Positions 10,052-22,740 are shown, numbered from the stretch's first letter. The stretch: DNA of 62,000 nt from Gnetum montanum (GCA_015680685.1 MNCI01000920.1:1-62000), one strand, 5' to 3'. Translations and numbers: made by a program. Notes: generated by a model not told the origin, from the letters alone.

Positions 10052-10417
10052 CGATCCTCAAAATTGCCATGTGTGACTCTAAATGTAGCCAAGGTCGTCT
10101 GAGGGTCACGGGGACCTGTTTCTTGCTGGACAAGTGCCAAACTCAAAATTTTTGTGGTGTTTCACATACCTTCTTAACTTCCTTGTCCTTTTGAGTTGTC
10201 CAGATTTTTTTGTTGTTTGGCATAGTTCCTTTCTAGACATATTTGGATAAGACCAAAGAGTTTTGTGATAAATCCAAGTGGTCATATGATAATGCATTAA
10301 ATTGTAAACCCATTATTTATGCCCAAATCTATTACAATAATAACACCTAACCCTTTCATTTGGATTAAAGTTATTAAACCTTGAAGTTGTTCTTTGGTTA
10401 AATGGAGTGCTAGTAGT

Positions 10418-11867
10418 TTACTTAATCTTTGAAGGGGCCTTTTGTTTAGATACATCTTGTGGGGACACATGTTCTTGTTGATAGAAACCTAGTCTAATTT
10501 TATCATTTGGACTTCTTTTTTGTCTAATTTGAAGTGATTCTTCTCCTTTGACCAACCTCTCATTTACAAGTTTTACATCTGCAAGTTCTTCCTTAATCTG
10601 CTCATAGGACATGGTTAGTTTTTTATTCTCAACCCTTAGGTTTGATGTTTCTTTTTTGAGATCTAAAATTTTCATATTTAATAAAGAGACATATTGATCC
10701 CTATTCTTTAATTTCTTCTTTTATTTTATACAAATATTTTGAAGAGATAAAGGTTCATTGTACAAGAGGTCATACCTTTCTTCTTTATTTTCAATTTGAT
10801 CATTATCATTTGACAAGTTGGTATCATCATTTGTGAGAGCCATACAGATGAGATGTGAATCTTTTAAAGTGTCATCCAACTTTTCTTCACTATGCTTCCC
10901 ATCATCCCATCTTGTATAGAAGTTGGTCATTTTCATTTCCACGTTACTCTTATCCTTTCATTGTAACCTTCCATTTCTAGAACATTCAGAGGCCATATGG
11001 CCTCTTCCACCACATACACAACATTCTATTGAAAAAACATCAAAATTTGAATTTGAAAAATTATTACCTATATATTTACCTTTGGAGTTGGATTGGTTGG
11101 GTTGATTGAGGGTTCTTCCTTTTCTTAATAGAATCCTATAAACTCTTCTTGATAGAATAGCTATTTCTTCTTCACTGTTCAATTCTTGGTCAACTAATTT
11201 TTTCTTGTTTGATGCTTATTTCAAGGTGATGGACTTTTCTTTTATTTCTCCTTTGCTTATGAGATTCATTTCATAAGCAATAAGAGCACTTTGGAGCTCT
11301 TTAGATTTTAAGATGAAAAATCTCTAATTTCTTCCATAGCTATAAAATTAGGTCTAAATTTGGGTTGTAGTGTTCTATCATTTTAATGATTACATCACTT
11401 TTAGGAAAATCCTTGCCTATACCCCTAATTGCTACAACTAGATCATTTTCCCTAGACAAATGATCTTTAATCTTTTCACCTTCCCTCATTTTAAGTTTGT
11501 CATATTCACTTTGCAAAACCAAAAGTTTTGATTGTTTGACTATGGATGTGTCCTCATATGTAGCTTCTAATATTTTCCAAATTTCTTTAGTAGTTCTACA
11601 TCCAATTATTCTATTAAATTCAAACTTATTTAATGCATAATATAAATAACGTTTTGCTTTAGAATCATACAATAACTTATCTCTTTCTTCAAGTGTTCAT
11701 GGCTTGAGGGCCTTTGATGTGCTATTGACAAGTGGTGTATAAGCTTTAAGGATGGATTCCCATACTTCAAATTCCATTGACTCAAAGAAGCCTTGCATCC
11801 CTACCTTCTAATAAGCAAAATTGAACCCATCAAACATTGGTGGCTTTGTGTAGGATCTTCTCTCCAT
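10418..11867 (-). pseudogene. Element G copia gag (UBN2-type) with CCHC zinc knuckle
   Basis: Start ATG at 11867-11865 gives MERRSYTKPPMFDGFNF, typical of plant copia gag. The gag core (11672-11340) has ALNKFEFNRI, TTKEIWKILEATYEDTS and LLVLQSEYDKLKMREGEKI. A zinc knuckle C-x2-C-x4-H-x4-C (CCVCGGRGHMASEC) is at about 11030-10985. Further segments (10942-10721 and 10675-10418) are a charged and a coiled C-terminal part. Several stops and frame breaks separate the blocks, so no full product is possible. Family call is confident; the C-terminal joins are approximate. Confidence 0.8.
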
Positions 11868-11910
11868 AATTCACTTTTGAAAGTTGAAGCATGAACGTAA
11901 GAGTACTAGG

Positions 11911-11922
11911 CTCTGATACTCC
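11911..11922 (-). other. Primer binding site of G (tRNA-iMet type)
   Basis: Minus reads GGAGTATCAGAG, close to the usual plant copia site TGGTATCAGAGC, two bases from the LTR end. Confidence 0.7.
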
Positions 11923-12518
11923 TTGAGGATTGAGAACTTAGAAGGGGGGTTGAATAAGGTTTCCAAATTAAAAATGCACTAGCCACAAAACACACCAAAT
12001 TTTGTATGGTTATCCAACTTGGGTAGTCCACATTTAGAGGGTAGATTTCTTGCACACCTTCGAAATTTTTTTCTTTGAAATGTGGTTTGAAGGGCATCAC
12101 AACTTGTACAAGCTTTGAGCTCCACTTCAGAGTATTTTGTTGTTGTGAAACCACTCAACCTCTCAAGGTCCCAATAAGCTCAAAATTTGGTTTCAAGGAT
12201 CTCACAAACCTTACAAAATTAAGCTTTGCTCTAGAGTGTTTTGATGTTGCAAAACCACTCAACTCTACAAGGTCTCAACAAGCTCAATGTGGATTCCTTC
12301 TTACAAGAAGCACATCAACCTTGTAGGGCAAAAAGAAAGAGGGAAAGAAATAAGAAAAGAATGTAACTAAATTTACAAGTCCTTGTAGTTAGATCTTAAT
12401 ACAACATGCAACCAAGGAAATGATGTTACAATGAAGAGTAAGAATACACTTACATAGAATAGACAATTAGGAGTTTGAATGTGAAAAATTATTGTACAAT
12501 TCACAATATTTTGGTATA

Positions 12519-12526
12519 TTTTTATA
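12519..12526 (-). promoter_or_regulatory. TATA box of G LTR
   Basis: CTATAAAAATATA on minus, just downstream of the AGATGTCT repeats. Confidence 0.55.
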
Positions 12527-12579
12527 GGGTTGAAGTTTTAGAAAACTCCTAAAAATTTATGCAATGATTATTAAATGAC

Positions 12580-12740
12580 TAGTATAGACATCTTCTTTGA
12601 AGTTGGGATGTCTACCTAAGATTGGCCTCAATTCAATAGAGATGTCTCATTGGAAAATGGAATGTCTTCTGTCAGATGTCTTTAGGAAGATGTCTACTAT
12701 TTTTAGGAGATGCCTCTTTAAATTTTGGGTTTTGTCTTCT
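12580..12740. repeat. AGATGTCT/AGACATCT array in U3 of G
   Basis: Full copies and near copies (AGACATCT, GGATGTCTAC, GAGATGTCT, CAGATGTCT, AAGATGTCT) occur within 160 bases. The same array marks the LTR of the chromovirus F at 34440-34740. Confidence 0.65.
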
Positions 12741-13499
12741 GAGGCTTTCTTTCATCAATTTACCTTCTTGTTAGTCCTTGGAGCATCTTCATTTGATTTG
12801 TAGTATTTGTTTTCATCCATGCTCTCATCTTGCCCATGTAGTCTTCACTTTGTCTTCTTATTATAGATCTTGTTTCCTTAAGTTCTCATGTCTCTTTGTG
12901 GAGTTCTTGTCCATGTAATGCAAACACATTATCCATAATAAAGATCTTATGTTCTCCATCTTCATTAAGGTTTTGACATACCAAAAGGTCAACACTAGCC
13001 TATTGGTGATAATTTTTTGGTCCTAGATTTCTCTACATGTTCTAGGTTGATGTAATTTTATTGAGATTATTGAGTAACTTTACTATTGAGAAAATCGAGA
13101 AGGTTGCTTCTAGGTTACTAAACAACTACACTTTATGTTTAAAACCAATCATACTTATTCTACTCCATATTAATAAATCATCGAATAGTAAATGACTTAG
13201 CACTCAAAATAGCCTAGAGCCTTCACCATTCAACTTGAGGCAAGATTTCATTGTAAATGTAAGGTTAGTAGCCCATGAGCTATAATCTTGCATACTTTAA
13301 TTTGTTCAAGCTAAAAAGTGCCTCATAAGTTGTTTACGCCTCACTTCCTAAGTGGAAAAAGTGTTATTATGTCTATATATGGGCTTGGGAAGGCTAAAAG
13401 TGCCTTGGGGACTATCAAATTTGGCATTTTCATGGATTTTTGTAGAGGTATACCATTTACCCCTAGTGTAGATGGTATTGGGTTTTTAGTTTTTTCTAG

Positions 13500-13760
13500 C
13501 AACATCTAGTGTAGTCACCACAAAGCCCAACATAGCTGCCAGAACAACATTGGTATTGTTGGATTTTCCATTTTCATAGGAATGGCAATGTAGTCATAAC
13601 ATTTTCTAGTGGTGGCAACCTAGCTAGCATCATCATCATGGATGTTTCGAAGATGCAGTTTGGCCAGTGTAGTCAACATATTTTCAGTAGGTTTCAATAG
13701 ATCCCAATGTAGTTGAGATGAAGGCTAGCATAGTCACAAAAGTTCATTTTCTATTTTTAG
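13500..13760. repeat. GTAGTCA motif cluster in U3 of C
   Basis: TGTAGTCA, ATGTAGTCA, CATAGTCA and close variants recur at about 40-70 base spacing upstream of the TATA box; more occur at 14850-15010. Confidence 0.5.
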
Positions 13761-13912
13761 TATGAGGATGGGTTTTGATGGCCTTGGTGCATCAGAACTT
13801 ACTAGATATGGTTAACTACACTAGAAATCATAGTTGTTACACTTGGAAATAGACATCAATTTGTTAGTAATCATGGAAAAAATTTATAGCATTGAATCAA
13901 TAACCTAAAGCC

Positions 13913-13920
13913 TATAAAAG
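13913..13920 (+). promoter_or_regulatory. TATA box of C LTR
   Basis: CCTATAAAAGCCC, about 150 bases after the motif cluster. Confidence 0.5.
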
Positions 13921-14570
13921 CCCAATGTAAATACCCAATTTAGGTTCCCAACACTTTGTCAATAGTTTGACACTTGATCAATTTGGAGTAATCTCAAATG
14001 AGTAATTTTATAATCCATAGCCTTGTTTTGCAACCTTGCTCACTTTTGCATCCTATTTGGCATCTACATTGAGCACTAGAGACCCTTAGAATAGTACCAT
14101 TGGAAAAAACATGTTTATCACTGTCACTATCATATTTAGCCAAATTTGTAGACTTTAATAGAAACTAGCAAGGTGTTGCAAGATATTGGAACTAGGAAGT
14201 ACCTAGATAGTGGAGATCAACTATAGAACACAACCTACCAACTTCAACAGGCTTTAAGAACCATTCAAGCAAGCTTCTTATGCTTTGGGCACACCATTTT
14301 TACTCTTTAAACTTTACACTTTCATTTAATAAAGTTTTAGTTCATTTGTAGTGTAGATTTTATTCAAAGTTTAATTGTGTGTTAGTCTATTTCCATTTGA
14401 ATTTGCAATTTTATTTTCCTATTTACATTTTGTAAGTCCTTGGGTGATCAACAAGATCATCTAGGGTACCTTGGATTATATTTTTTAGAGGTCTTTGAGA
14501 TTCAAGATTAGGCTATCACAGCCTAGGAATTTTAGTTTTCCAATGATCAAATTTTTCAGGTGCAATAGTT

Positions 14571-14590
14571 TCTAGTGCTAGAAGGAGGGC
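14571..14590 (+). other. Primer-site-like motif of element C
   Basis: TAGTGCTAGAAGGAGGGCCT, matching the motifs of A and B. The stretch 14591-15515 is noncoding leader with scattered GTAGTCA motifs. Confidence 0.5.
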
Positions 14591-15515
14591 CTCCACCCAA
14601 ATTCTTATCCCAAAACCTATTCTAAACTACCTAAAACTTGTTTTTAACTTTTTTGAAACCTATGCAAACCTTTTGTAAAACATTTTTAGCCACTTTCCAA
14701 AACCAAGTTTTTACCTTCTAAACATTTGAACTGCAAGTTTTACATCCAAAACCAACATTGATATCCCAATTCCTCCCACAAGACCCAACATAGTTATGGT
14801 TGATGATTTTCATTTTCACTGCATTTTCATAATAGTTACTAAATTTTGTGGAACCTAGTGTAGTCAACAACAACACTTAGTAATTTTTTCCACCTAAAAA
14901 CTTGTACCTGGAACTTGAACATCAACGTAGGTCATTTTAAAACCTAACACCTCTATTGTAAAATTCTATAGTGAGAAGCCAATGTAGTCATCTCTAGGAC
15001 TCTAGCGTAGTTCTTTGAGAATAAAAAATTTTCACATTTTATTTCCAAAAACTAACATTGTTAAAAACAATTTTCCAATTTGGTTTTTCCAAGAGAAAAT
15101 TCATTTTCCACCATCTACTACAGTGTCGTTGGTTGGAAAATACTAGGATCTACTACATCCTCCATAGTGTAGATCCTGCCCATGTAGTTGGTATTACTAA
15201 CTTCAAAACCTCAACAACATTTTCTCAGTGCAGTATACACCAATTACACTACAACCATCACTTTAAACCACATTTTCCATTTATAGCCAATTGCACCATT
15301 GGACAATCCAAACTTACTAAGTCTTGAACAAAAAAAGTAAAAGGTCAAAATCAACATTTTTGATAATGTCTTTTGATAAGTCCACCATTTTGCCCATCAA
15401 CATGACCAACATGACATCTGGCTAAGATGGAGTGAGGATTTATGTTCCTAGAGTCCCATTCATAGTTGAGCATAGATAATTACTTAGGCTATGAGGGCAA
15501 AGCCCACACTTCATT

Positions 15516-17490
15516 ATGCTTAATGAGGAGCATTATAAATACATTTGTGATAAAATACAAGCAGGATTACTCCTCCCATACATAGAGGCTAAAGCCAAGC
15601 ATGAATATGAGGTAATTCATCGTAATGGGAAGGAGTACATACCCTCTCCCTATGACAAAATACCCTTGAATATTGTTGATGCATATATAATTTCTTAGTT
15701 AATTAAGATGGATGAGTAAGATGAAAAATCAAGCTTAGAAAGCCAACATGAAGAGCATGATGAGTTTGATGTAGAGCTCGAAGTAGAAACCTTCATAGGG
15801 ATCCTATTCCGGTAATTGGTCCCTCAAACCACCATAGTCACTTCAGCCTTACTTGTCTCTTCCATGGGACAAGCATCACAATCATCATCTTGTGTATACC
15901 CTACCATGTTTGAACCAATACCTATTATAGTAGCTCATCAGGCATAGTTCTTGTCCCAAATAGCCTTGTTGTTTTCTGCCATGTATTTCACCACACAACC
16001 TTAGTCTACATGATCTTCACTGATGGTTCTCACCACCACCCATCCCTTCTCTATAGTAGTGGATCTAATAGTAGAACCACAAGTGACTTAGGAGACAAAC
16101 ACTATTCGTCTTCTTTGTGCCTCAAGTTCTAGCAAAAACATCCATCTTCTTGTTTAGCCTAGCTATGACTACCATAACACAACCTCTCCCTTCAATACCA
16201 CATCCTATAGCAAGGCCATAGGACTCACAACTAATCCCCCAACCATTTGTGAAAACCTCGTAGCCAATGGGAATGCCCTAAGGATTGGATTAGGCATTCT
16301 AAATGATCCAAGACTTGATGGAAGAGTTACAAAAGCTTAAATCTTTCACAAGATAGATAGTCAAGATGATGGACTTCTACCAAGATGATTTCATTAGTCC
16401 TAATTTCCTATCAATAAGTCTTTCACCGAGCATTCCCATTACTGAATTCACCAAGTATAATAGTGAAGGTGACTCAAATGCTCACCTCATAACCTTCCAT
16501 TCTGAATGCCTATTACTACAAGCCTGGCCACATACCATCATGCAAATCTTCCCTATGTCCCTAATTGAAAATGCCTTGGATTGATATCGTGCATTGCCAA
16601 GAGGATCTATATCCTTATTAGAAAACTTAATTTCACAATTTGTTAACAATTTCAAGTACAACTTAAAACTTGACACAACTCTTTTCTAATTGATGAATGT
16701 AAAGTAGGGAGCCCTTGAGCCTATATAGAAATTCATATAATCATGAAGCTTTCTTCTTAATTAGATTCTAGATTTTATAGTCAAAACCCATCTTCTCGCC
16801 ATATTCAAGGGATTGTTAATGACTTTATTAAATCAAAACTATAATACTTGGACCCACAATCACTTAGTCAAGACTTTTTCCAAATGAAGAACATAGAAGA
16901 TGTGGTCGAGGCTAGCCATGACCTTACCTTGGAAAGATAAGGAGAAGGGAAGGCAAAACAACACAACCATGGTTACAATGGCCAAAGATAATAAGATGAC
17001 TACATAGGGGAGTAAGAGTAATCAACCTAAGGCCATTGTTCATAACAATTAAACTTTAACTTCTAGGGCCTCTACATCAATCATCATGAGGCCAAACTTT
17101 TAATGAAAAGACTAGTCAAAGTATAATAGGTTATCATTGAAACCATTGAAACTTCTTGATCAACTATTAAAAAGTGGGAGAATTTAGTATAAATAGATGA
17201 CTAAGAATTCCCATCAAAGGCATGAAAGGCTATGCAAGATAGCCAAAAATCCCACTCTTATAACCATGGACAACCCCTTGGTACCTAAATACTTCAAAAT
17301 TGATCATTTTTTCCACTATCATCAACTGCCAAGTCATGAAATTGACTTTTTCCTAGCACTTAAGGATGACCTATGGAAGATGATAGGCAAGGGTGAATTG
17401 GTCCTTGATGCCTTAAACCCAGTTAAATTATCCTACACCATGTACTTAGCATGAAGTCCTTAGAGACCCCATCGTATAAGCATTTTTTTG
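15516..17490 (+). pseudogene. Element C: decayed Tat gag
   Basis: Three homologous blocks remain. 15516-15698 has YICDKIQAGL and KEYIPSPYDKIPL, as in A. 16366-16680 is the gag core (FTKYNSEGDSNAHLITF, FPMSLIENALD) with a stop after it. 17197-17454 covers the region around the zinc knuckle, where the Cys residues are lost (FFHYHQLPSHEIDF). Between them stops are frequent. The copy ends near 17490, before protease. It is clearly older than A and B. Confidence 0.75.
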
Positions 17491-17838
17491 GAGCATTGTA
17501 GGAATGGATTGATTGGGCAACAACACAATGTTGCCTTCCATGTCACGTCGCTATAGTTGTTCATCCTAGTGTAGGTTGAAGATGAAATTTGGTACATACT
17601 AATTAGGATGAGCATATACCACTCAGTATTGTTGAGGCATTAGCTAATGTACTTCATTAGACTTAGGTAGAGAATTGCTTCTATGAGAAGAAGACATTTT
17701 CTGTTAGATAATAAAAATGCAGTGTACTTCTAAATAGTGTTGTAGTAATCTTAAGATGTGCTTTGACTCTAATGTTCATTCTAATGATTTTAATAATTTT
17801 TACTAAGTCCTAGATAGTGCATGAAACAACCAAAAGGG

Positions 17839-17856
17839 CCTTGACAACAACACCAA
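17839..17856 (-). other. Mutated primer binding site of Athila fragment H
   Basis: Minus reads TTGGTGTTGTTGTCAAGG, aligning with the D site TTGGCGCCGTTGCCAAGG. The four differences are all C to T, as expected from deamination. Confidence 0.65.
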
Positions 17857-18707
17857 TGTTGAGCTGTGAGGTATCCCTACGTCCAACTGTACTAATCACT
17901 ATGGTATTCACATGTGATCCGATCGAACTCCATGGACCTATAGTTCATCAGTGCACTAATTCTCTAGGAAGTGAAATGGGCATTGAGAACGTTCGTTGTC
18001 TTCCCAACTACACTTGTGAAGCTTAAGGATATGGTTTAAGTGTAATTGAGGCATATGATTTTTATTATTTCATGTTTTGTAAGCTTAATCACCTACAACA
18101 AGAATGAAAGGAGTAATTTAAGATTTAATTCATCTATTGCCTAGCTAGCCTAACACAAGTACTTGTTCTCACTTTCTAGACACATCTTGAACATGTATAG
18201 CACTACTGGGCTACCAAACGTTAAGCATTTCTGGGTTACCAAGTGCTACATGTATGCTCAAGGTGGTCATGCTTGTGTTTATTAAAAACTAAAAATTAAT
18301 TGCTTAATTGAAGTGCATTGAAATGAAGTGCATGAAAATAAAGTGCATGAATATTAAATGCATCAAGAAAACATTAATCTATTCTTAGTGCTACAAGGAT
18401 GATCAAAAGGATTCATTTTTATTATCATCACACTGCTGTGCTCAAGTACATCAGTGTTTGAATAAAGATCCATACACACTTAGACTCTTGTTGTGTGCAC
18501 TATGAAAATATTCTAACTTTGAAGAAACAAAATTGTAAGAGCTTCTCTATCTATGACAAAAACTAATATGAAAAACTATCTCCAAAAACTATCTTAATTA
18601 TGAGCCCAAGTGCTATATTTATAGGCCAACATATACCATGCGATATCGAATATTTAACATCATGTATTAGGCTCCGATATCGGAGCTAGTCAAAACATGA
18701 TTCATCA
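17857..18707 (-). mobile_element. Element H: Athila-type LTR
   Basis: On minus starts TGATGAATCATG at 18707 and ends CAACA at 17857 (851 bases). Its R/U5 aligns by eye with E and D: the 'GGATCTTTATTCAA' block, the 'AAAAATGAA...CCTTTTGATCA' block and 'AGCACTTGGTAACCC'. U3 holds the perfect palindrome GCTCCGATATCGGAGC. TATA box at 18623-18616. Only a few internal bases follow the primer site, so it is a fragment. Bases 17491-17838 show nothing else recognisable. Confidence 0.75.
18616..18623 (-). promoter_or_regulatory. TATA box of H LTR
   Basis: CTATAAATATAG on minus, about 40 bases downstream of the CGATATCG palindromes. Confidence 0.6.
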
Positions 18708-18709
18708 AT

Positions 18710-19363
18710 TCATCTCAAAGTATCAAAGATTTTCTACATTCTCTAAACTCAAACAGGTAATTTCTATAATACATTACTATTAAATTTTATAAGATTCTTT
18801 TCTAATACAACGTAAGATTTTGTATGAAAAACCTTAATAGAAGTTTAATATTGCAAAAAAAAAAAAAAAAGAGTTATAAAGACAATCTAGAAAAATCCCA
18901 AAATTAAATGCCAAGCATGATACTATCTAAACCATTAGCTAATCAACTAAAAAAAATTGGAAAGAAAAGAACTCACAAGATTAAAATAAAGCAGCTGAAT
19001 TAATGCCTTTAGCAAGCCATGCTTTACAAAAAATCTTTAATATTCTTCAAAGTTACTTCCCTAAAATTCCCAACCCCTCTATTCTTGAAGCTCTATTTAT
19101 AGTTTCTTCTAGGTAGTTATAGACATCATAAAAAATTAATGTGGATTTCAAACATTACGGGGGTTACTTATAACCATCATAGAGTTAAATGCTATAGTTG
19201 ACAAGTGTCTTGTTTGTTGGTTACAAGATCATGGAAAATTAAAATTTGGTTGTAACCACTATAAGGGAAGTTGCAACCACCATGGTAGTTAATTATAACT
19301 ACCATGGATATATATATATTTGACACTTTTTTCATACATATAGGATATTGAATAAGTGTCACA
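18710..19363 (-). mobile_element. Element I: probable 3' LTR
   Basis: On minus it begins TGTGACACTTATTC at 19363, directly after a polypurine tract (19384-19364, AAAAAAAGGGGG then CATTGA). It has a TATA box at 19101-19094 and an upstream cluster of TTATAACTACCATGG / TTGCAACCACCATGG motifs (19150-19310). The inner boundary toward H is uncertain. A 17-base A run is near 18855. No coding sequence is seen. Confidence 0.45.
19094..19101 (-). promoter_or_regulatory. TATA box of I LTR
   Basis: ACTATAAATAGAGC on minus, downstream of the AACCACCATGG motif cluster. Confidence 0.5.
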
Positions 19364-19472
19364 TCAATGCCCCCTTTTTTTCTTAAATAATAATAATAAT
19401 AATAATAACAATAGTGTCAATACAATAGAATCATATTAAAATAATTACTTTCACAAGAATGAACTTGATGGA

Positions 19473-20151
19473 TGATGAGGCATCAAAGTGTTGCATCAAA
19501 GGGCCCCCGTTGATGTGGCCTCATCGATGGGCCCCTGTCGACGGTATCCTATCTACATGGTGTTGTCCCATCAATGGGGCCATATTGATGTAGCGTTTGT
19601 TGTGTCCATGGGGCCCCATTGATGTGGCTCCACAATAAAGTTTATAAATATGTGCTCACCAGTCATGTTTATGAGAGGCCAAGTCATAGTTGTAGTAGAG
19701 CTCTTGCAGTTTTATCATTTGAGAGTTAGAATATTTCTCAAAGTGCTTACTACAAGAGTTAGAAAGTGTACAGATCTTTATTCGAGCACTGATGTACCAG
19801 AGCACACCAATGTGAACAGTAATAAAGATAAGCCTTTTGATCAAACCTTACAACACTTAGAATACATTAATGATTTATTTTTACATTTATTTTTCTTATT
19901 AATTATGCAATTAATTAAGCTAAACTAGACTTTAATTAATTAGTTAATTAATTAAGCTAAATAGATTAAACACATAAGTACAACCGCTTTCAGCATAACA
20001 TATAGCACTTGGTAATCCTAACATTTCTTAATGCTTGGTAGCCTAGTAGTGTTTAATGCATTCAGGATGTGTATGGAAAGTGGGACTAGATACTTATGTT
20101 AGGATTAGTTAGAGATTAATTAATTAGTTAAATTAAATTAGCTATTAAATT
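19473..20151 (+). mobile_element. Element E 5' LTR, cut by an assembly join
   Basis: Matches the 3' LTR (31541-32448) but stops at the n at 20152, losing its last 200 or so bases and the primer site. TATA box TATAAATA at 19643-19650. The first 150 bases carry TTGATGTGG/CATCGATGGG dyads. Confidence 0.85.
19643..19650 (+). promoter_or_regulatory. TATA box of E 5' LTR
   Basis: TTTATAAATATG; the 3' LTR has TATAAATA at 31697-31704 in the same place. Confidence 0.6.
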
Positions 20152-20152
20152 N
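20152..20152. other. Contig join (n)
   Basis: Single n between the E 5' LTR and an inverted piece of E gag. The left arm of the 657-base inverted repeat starts at the next base. Confidence 0.9.
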
Positions 20153-21265
20153 AGAAGTTTGGGATTTTTAATCTAACAAATCCAACATTTTATCTACCTT
20201 GGCTGAGATTTCAAACATAGATTTTTGAATTGGCAATGTCTTTATATTCACCACCTCATTGAGTAATGACTCTTCCTCACTGTCACAAAATTGGACATCC
20301 CTCTTTCTAATGGAAGGATCCCTGTTGTGTTCTTCAACACTTTCCTATTTCCTTAATTCTTCTTCTTCTTTTAATACCTACTCAATTAGCCTTTGAATTT
20401 GATGGGCTCAAAGTTTTGATAATTTTTCTTAGGCATAGACCCCAATATTTGTTCTCATTTTCAATCTAAGTCCATCTATGATATGGCAAAGTTATTCCTA
20501 CTGAGAATAACCATGGCCAAGGTATTAGTGTATGAGAGAATAATATCTTCCAATGGAAACATCCAAGAGTTCATAGTTTTCTTGCTTCCATCATTGGATC
20601 TGCCTTTCTAGATTAGACACTCTAAAGTATGTCTAATACTTATCATTAAATAATTCTAGCATTGTACTCCACCTGCAGATGGATTCTAGCTCAAAGAATC
20701 GATACTAGCTTTCTTCTTCCTTGATGAGTATCTTGGGAAATAGATTTAATTTCTACCAATCATTTTCAATATTTTATAAGGCACAAGCATCGTGAAAAGC
20801 TTGAAGATGTGTTTGTGGATTAAAGTTATATCCCCCTCAAATCTAGGAATATTACTCATATCAATTCATTTAATCTGAGTATCTTTCACATGCCTAGTTG
20901 AAATTTTCACAACCTCTACAATATTTAGTATGCTTCAAGTTGCTAGTAAAGGCTCATCTCATCATTATTATTTTGATGATGTCACCAATGTCCTCTACTA
21001 CCCCTTCATTCATGGTGGGCCCAAAGATCATCATTATTTGTCTTATTATTTTCCTTCATCATGATTATTCTTTCTGTGGTGGTAGTCAGAACCAAAAGAG
21101 AAAGAAAAAGATGCAGATGAAGAGGATGAAGAGAGAGTAGGACTACCACCACCATGGTATCTGCCAACTCTTCTAAGGTTTTCATAGCCATGTTCATCAA
21201 TTTTCTTGTCATCTTGATGCTTATCCAAGTCCCTACCTTGACTTCCATTTTAACTTGAGCCTAGA
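20153..21265 (-). pseudogene. Mis-oriented piece of element E gag
   Basis: Read on minus, this is E gag upstream of and overlapping 21267 onward, and it follows the order of D gag (about 54600-55750). Bases 20153-20809 are the reverse complement of 21267-21923, apparently without mismatch, and both arms end exactly at an n. It should probably be flipped and merged with the next contig. His/Ser-rich and charged segments correspond to the linker after the D gag start; no intact frame exists. Confidence 0.8.
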
Positions 21266-21266
21266 N
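21266..21266. other. Contig join (n)
   Basis: Single n; the right arm of the inverted repeat begins at 21267. Confidence 0.9.
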
Positions 21267-22740
21267 CATCTTCAAGCTTTTCACGATGCTTGTGCCTTAT
21301 AAAATATTGAAAATGATTGGTAGAAATTAAATCTATTTCCCAAGATACTCATCAAGGAAGAAGAAAGCTAGTATCGATTCTTTGAGCTAGAATCCATCTG
21401 CAGGTGGAGTACAATGCTAGAATTATTTAATGATAAGTATTAGACATACTTTAGAGTGTCTAATCTAGAAAGGCAGATCCAATGATGGAAGCAAGAAAAC
21501 TATGAACTCTTGGATGTTTCCATTGGAAGATATTATTCTCTCATACACTAATACCTTGGCCATGGTTATTCTCAGTAGGAATAACTTTGCCATATCATAG
21601 ATGGACTTAGATTGAAAATGAGAACAAATATTGGGGTCTATGCCTAAGAAAAATTATCAAAACTTTGAGCCCATCAAATTCAAAGGCTAATTGAGTAGGT
21701 ATTAAAAGAAGAAGAATAATTAAGGAAATAGGAAAGTGTTGAAGAACACAACAGGGATCCTTCCATTAGAAAGAGGGATGTCCAATTTTGTGACAGTGAG
21801 GAAGAGTCATTACTCAATGAGGTGGTGAATATAAAGACATTGCCAATTCAAAAATCTATGTTTGAAATCTCAGCCAAGGTAGATAAAATGTTGGATTTGT
21901 TAGATTAAAAATCCCAAACTTCTTTAGAAATTCTTGAAAAATCAAGAGAGAAGAGTAATGATCTTGACTGTGGGAGGAAAAAATAAGCTAAATGTACCTA
22001 CCAAAGGGGTAAGGACAAGATAGCTATAGTAGAGAGCATTGCAAAAACTAAATTAGATAATGATGATGGGTGTGAAATTTGTTAATATGAACATCCTAAG
22101 GGATGTTGCCCCATCGTGTCACACTTACAAGAGTTTGGGGTGTATGCTCTGAATTCACAACTAGCAAAAAGACAAACACCTAGAAGATTATCTTATGCTC
22201 AAGGTAATTCTAGATAGTTTCATTAGCAACAACAATATTATCCAAGTGGAACTCCACTATAACTATACGAGCAATATCAATAATAGCATCAACCACAGTC
22301 ATGGGAGATGCCACCACCAAGGTAGCAGTACCCTTATAAGTAACCAGATCCATATGGATATTACATTCAGCAACCCATGTCTCCATGTGACTCTTCTAGT
22401 CATGTTTCTCCATTCCAACATCACTACTACCATTCCAAATACTATAGAGCTCATTCTCCACATTCCAGGAGGTATACCATATTTTATCCTTATCCTTTTT
22501 CTATTCTTGTACTTGTTCCTCTACCCTCAATGCAACTACTACATGCTCCATCCATGCAAGGTGAACTTCTAGCCTACTTGCAGCAACACAACACTAGTAG
22601 GACCTTAAATTTACAATTGGTTCATCAACTAAGGGGTTCAAAATCTTGTGCTTGTAAAAGACCATTCTTCTAATCTAATAGCCCTAGTAAGCCCTTCTAG
22701 ACTTAGGTGGCTAGTCACCCTACTCCTACCTCATCATCTA
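21267..22740 (+). pseudogene. Element E gag, C-terminal half
   Basis: Degenerate in all frames. Recognisable parts match D: the MLELFNDKY segment (21410), the FCDSEEESLLNEVV segment (21790), and a variant zinc knuckle CEIC-x3-H-x3-CC at about 22072-22110 followed by SHLQEFGVYALN, which is nearly identical to D (55820-55900). A Pro-rich linker follows. Most stops are TAG or TAA where D has Gln, as expected from C to T decay. Confidence 0.75.

Larger units (their letters stand above)
10052..12994 (-). mobile_element. Element G: truncated copia element (LTR, primer site, gag)
   Basis: On minus: LTR 12994-11924, primer site 11922-11911, gag from 11867 to about 10418, then decayed sequence to the edge of A. 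No protease, integrase or RT is present, so the element was cut by A or earlier deletion. Bases 10052-10417 hold weak coding remnants only. Confidence 0.75.
11924..12994 (-). mobile_element. Element G 5' LTR
   Basis: Starts TGTTGACCTTTTGG at 12994 and ends CTCA at 11924 (1071 bases) on minus. TATA box at 12526-12519; an AGATGTCT array lies upstream at 12740-12580. The rest is A+T-rich and noncoding. Confidence 0.7.
12995..14568 (+). mobile_element. Probable 5' LTR of element C
   Basis: Noncoding, A+T-rich. The end is set by the primer-site motif at 14571; the start is not visible. A TATA box (13913-13920) and a cluster of TGTAGTCA-like motifs (13500-13760) give the same U3 layout as the other LTRs. 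The last 150 bases resemble the end of the B LTR (39400-39570). Confidence 0.5.

Noticed and set aside
20153-21923. Large inverted repeat that could be a foldback element
   Set aside because: Arms end exactly at n positions, are identical, and lie in an old element; an assembly error is simpler.
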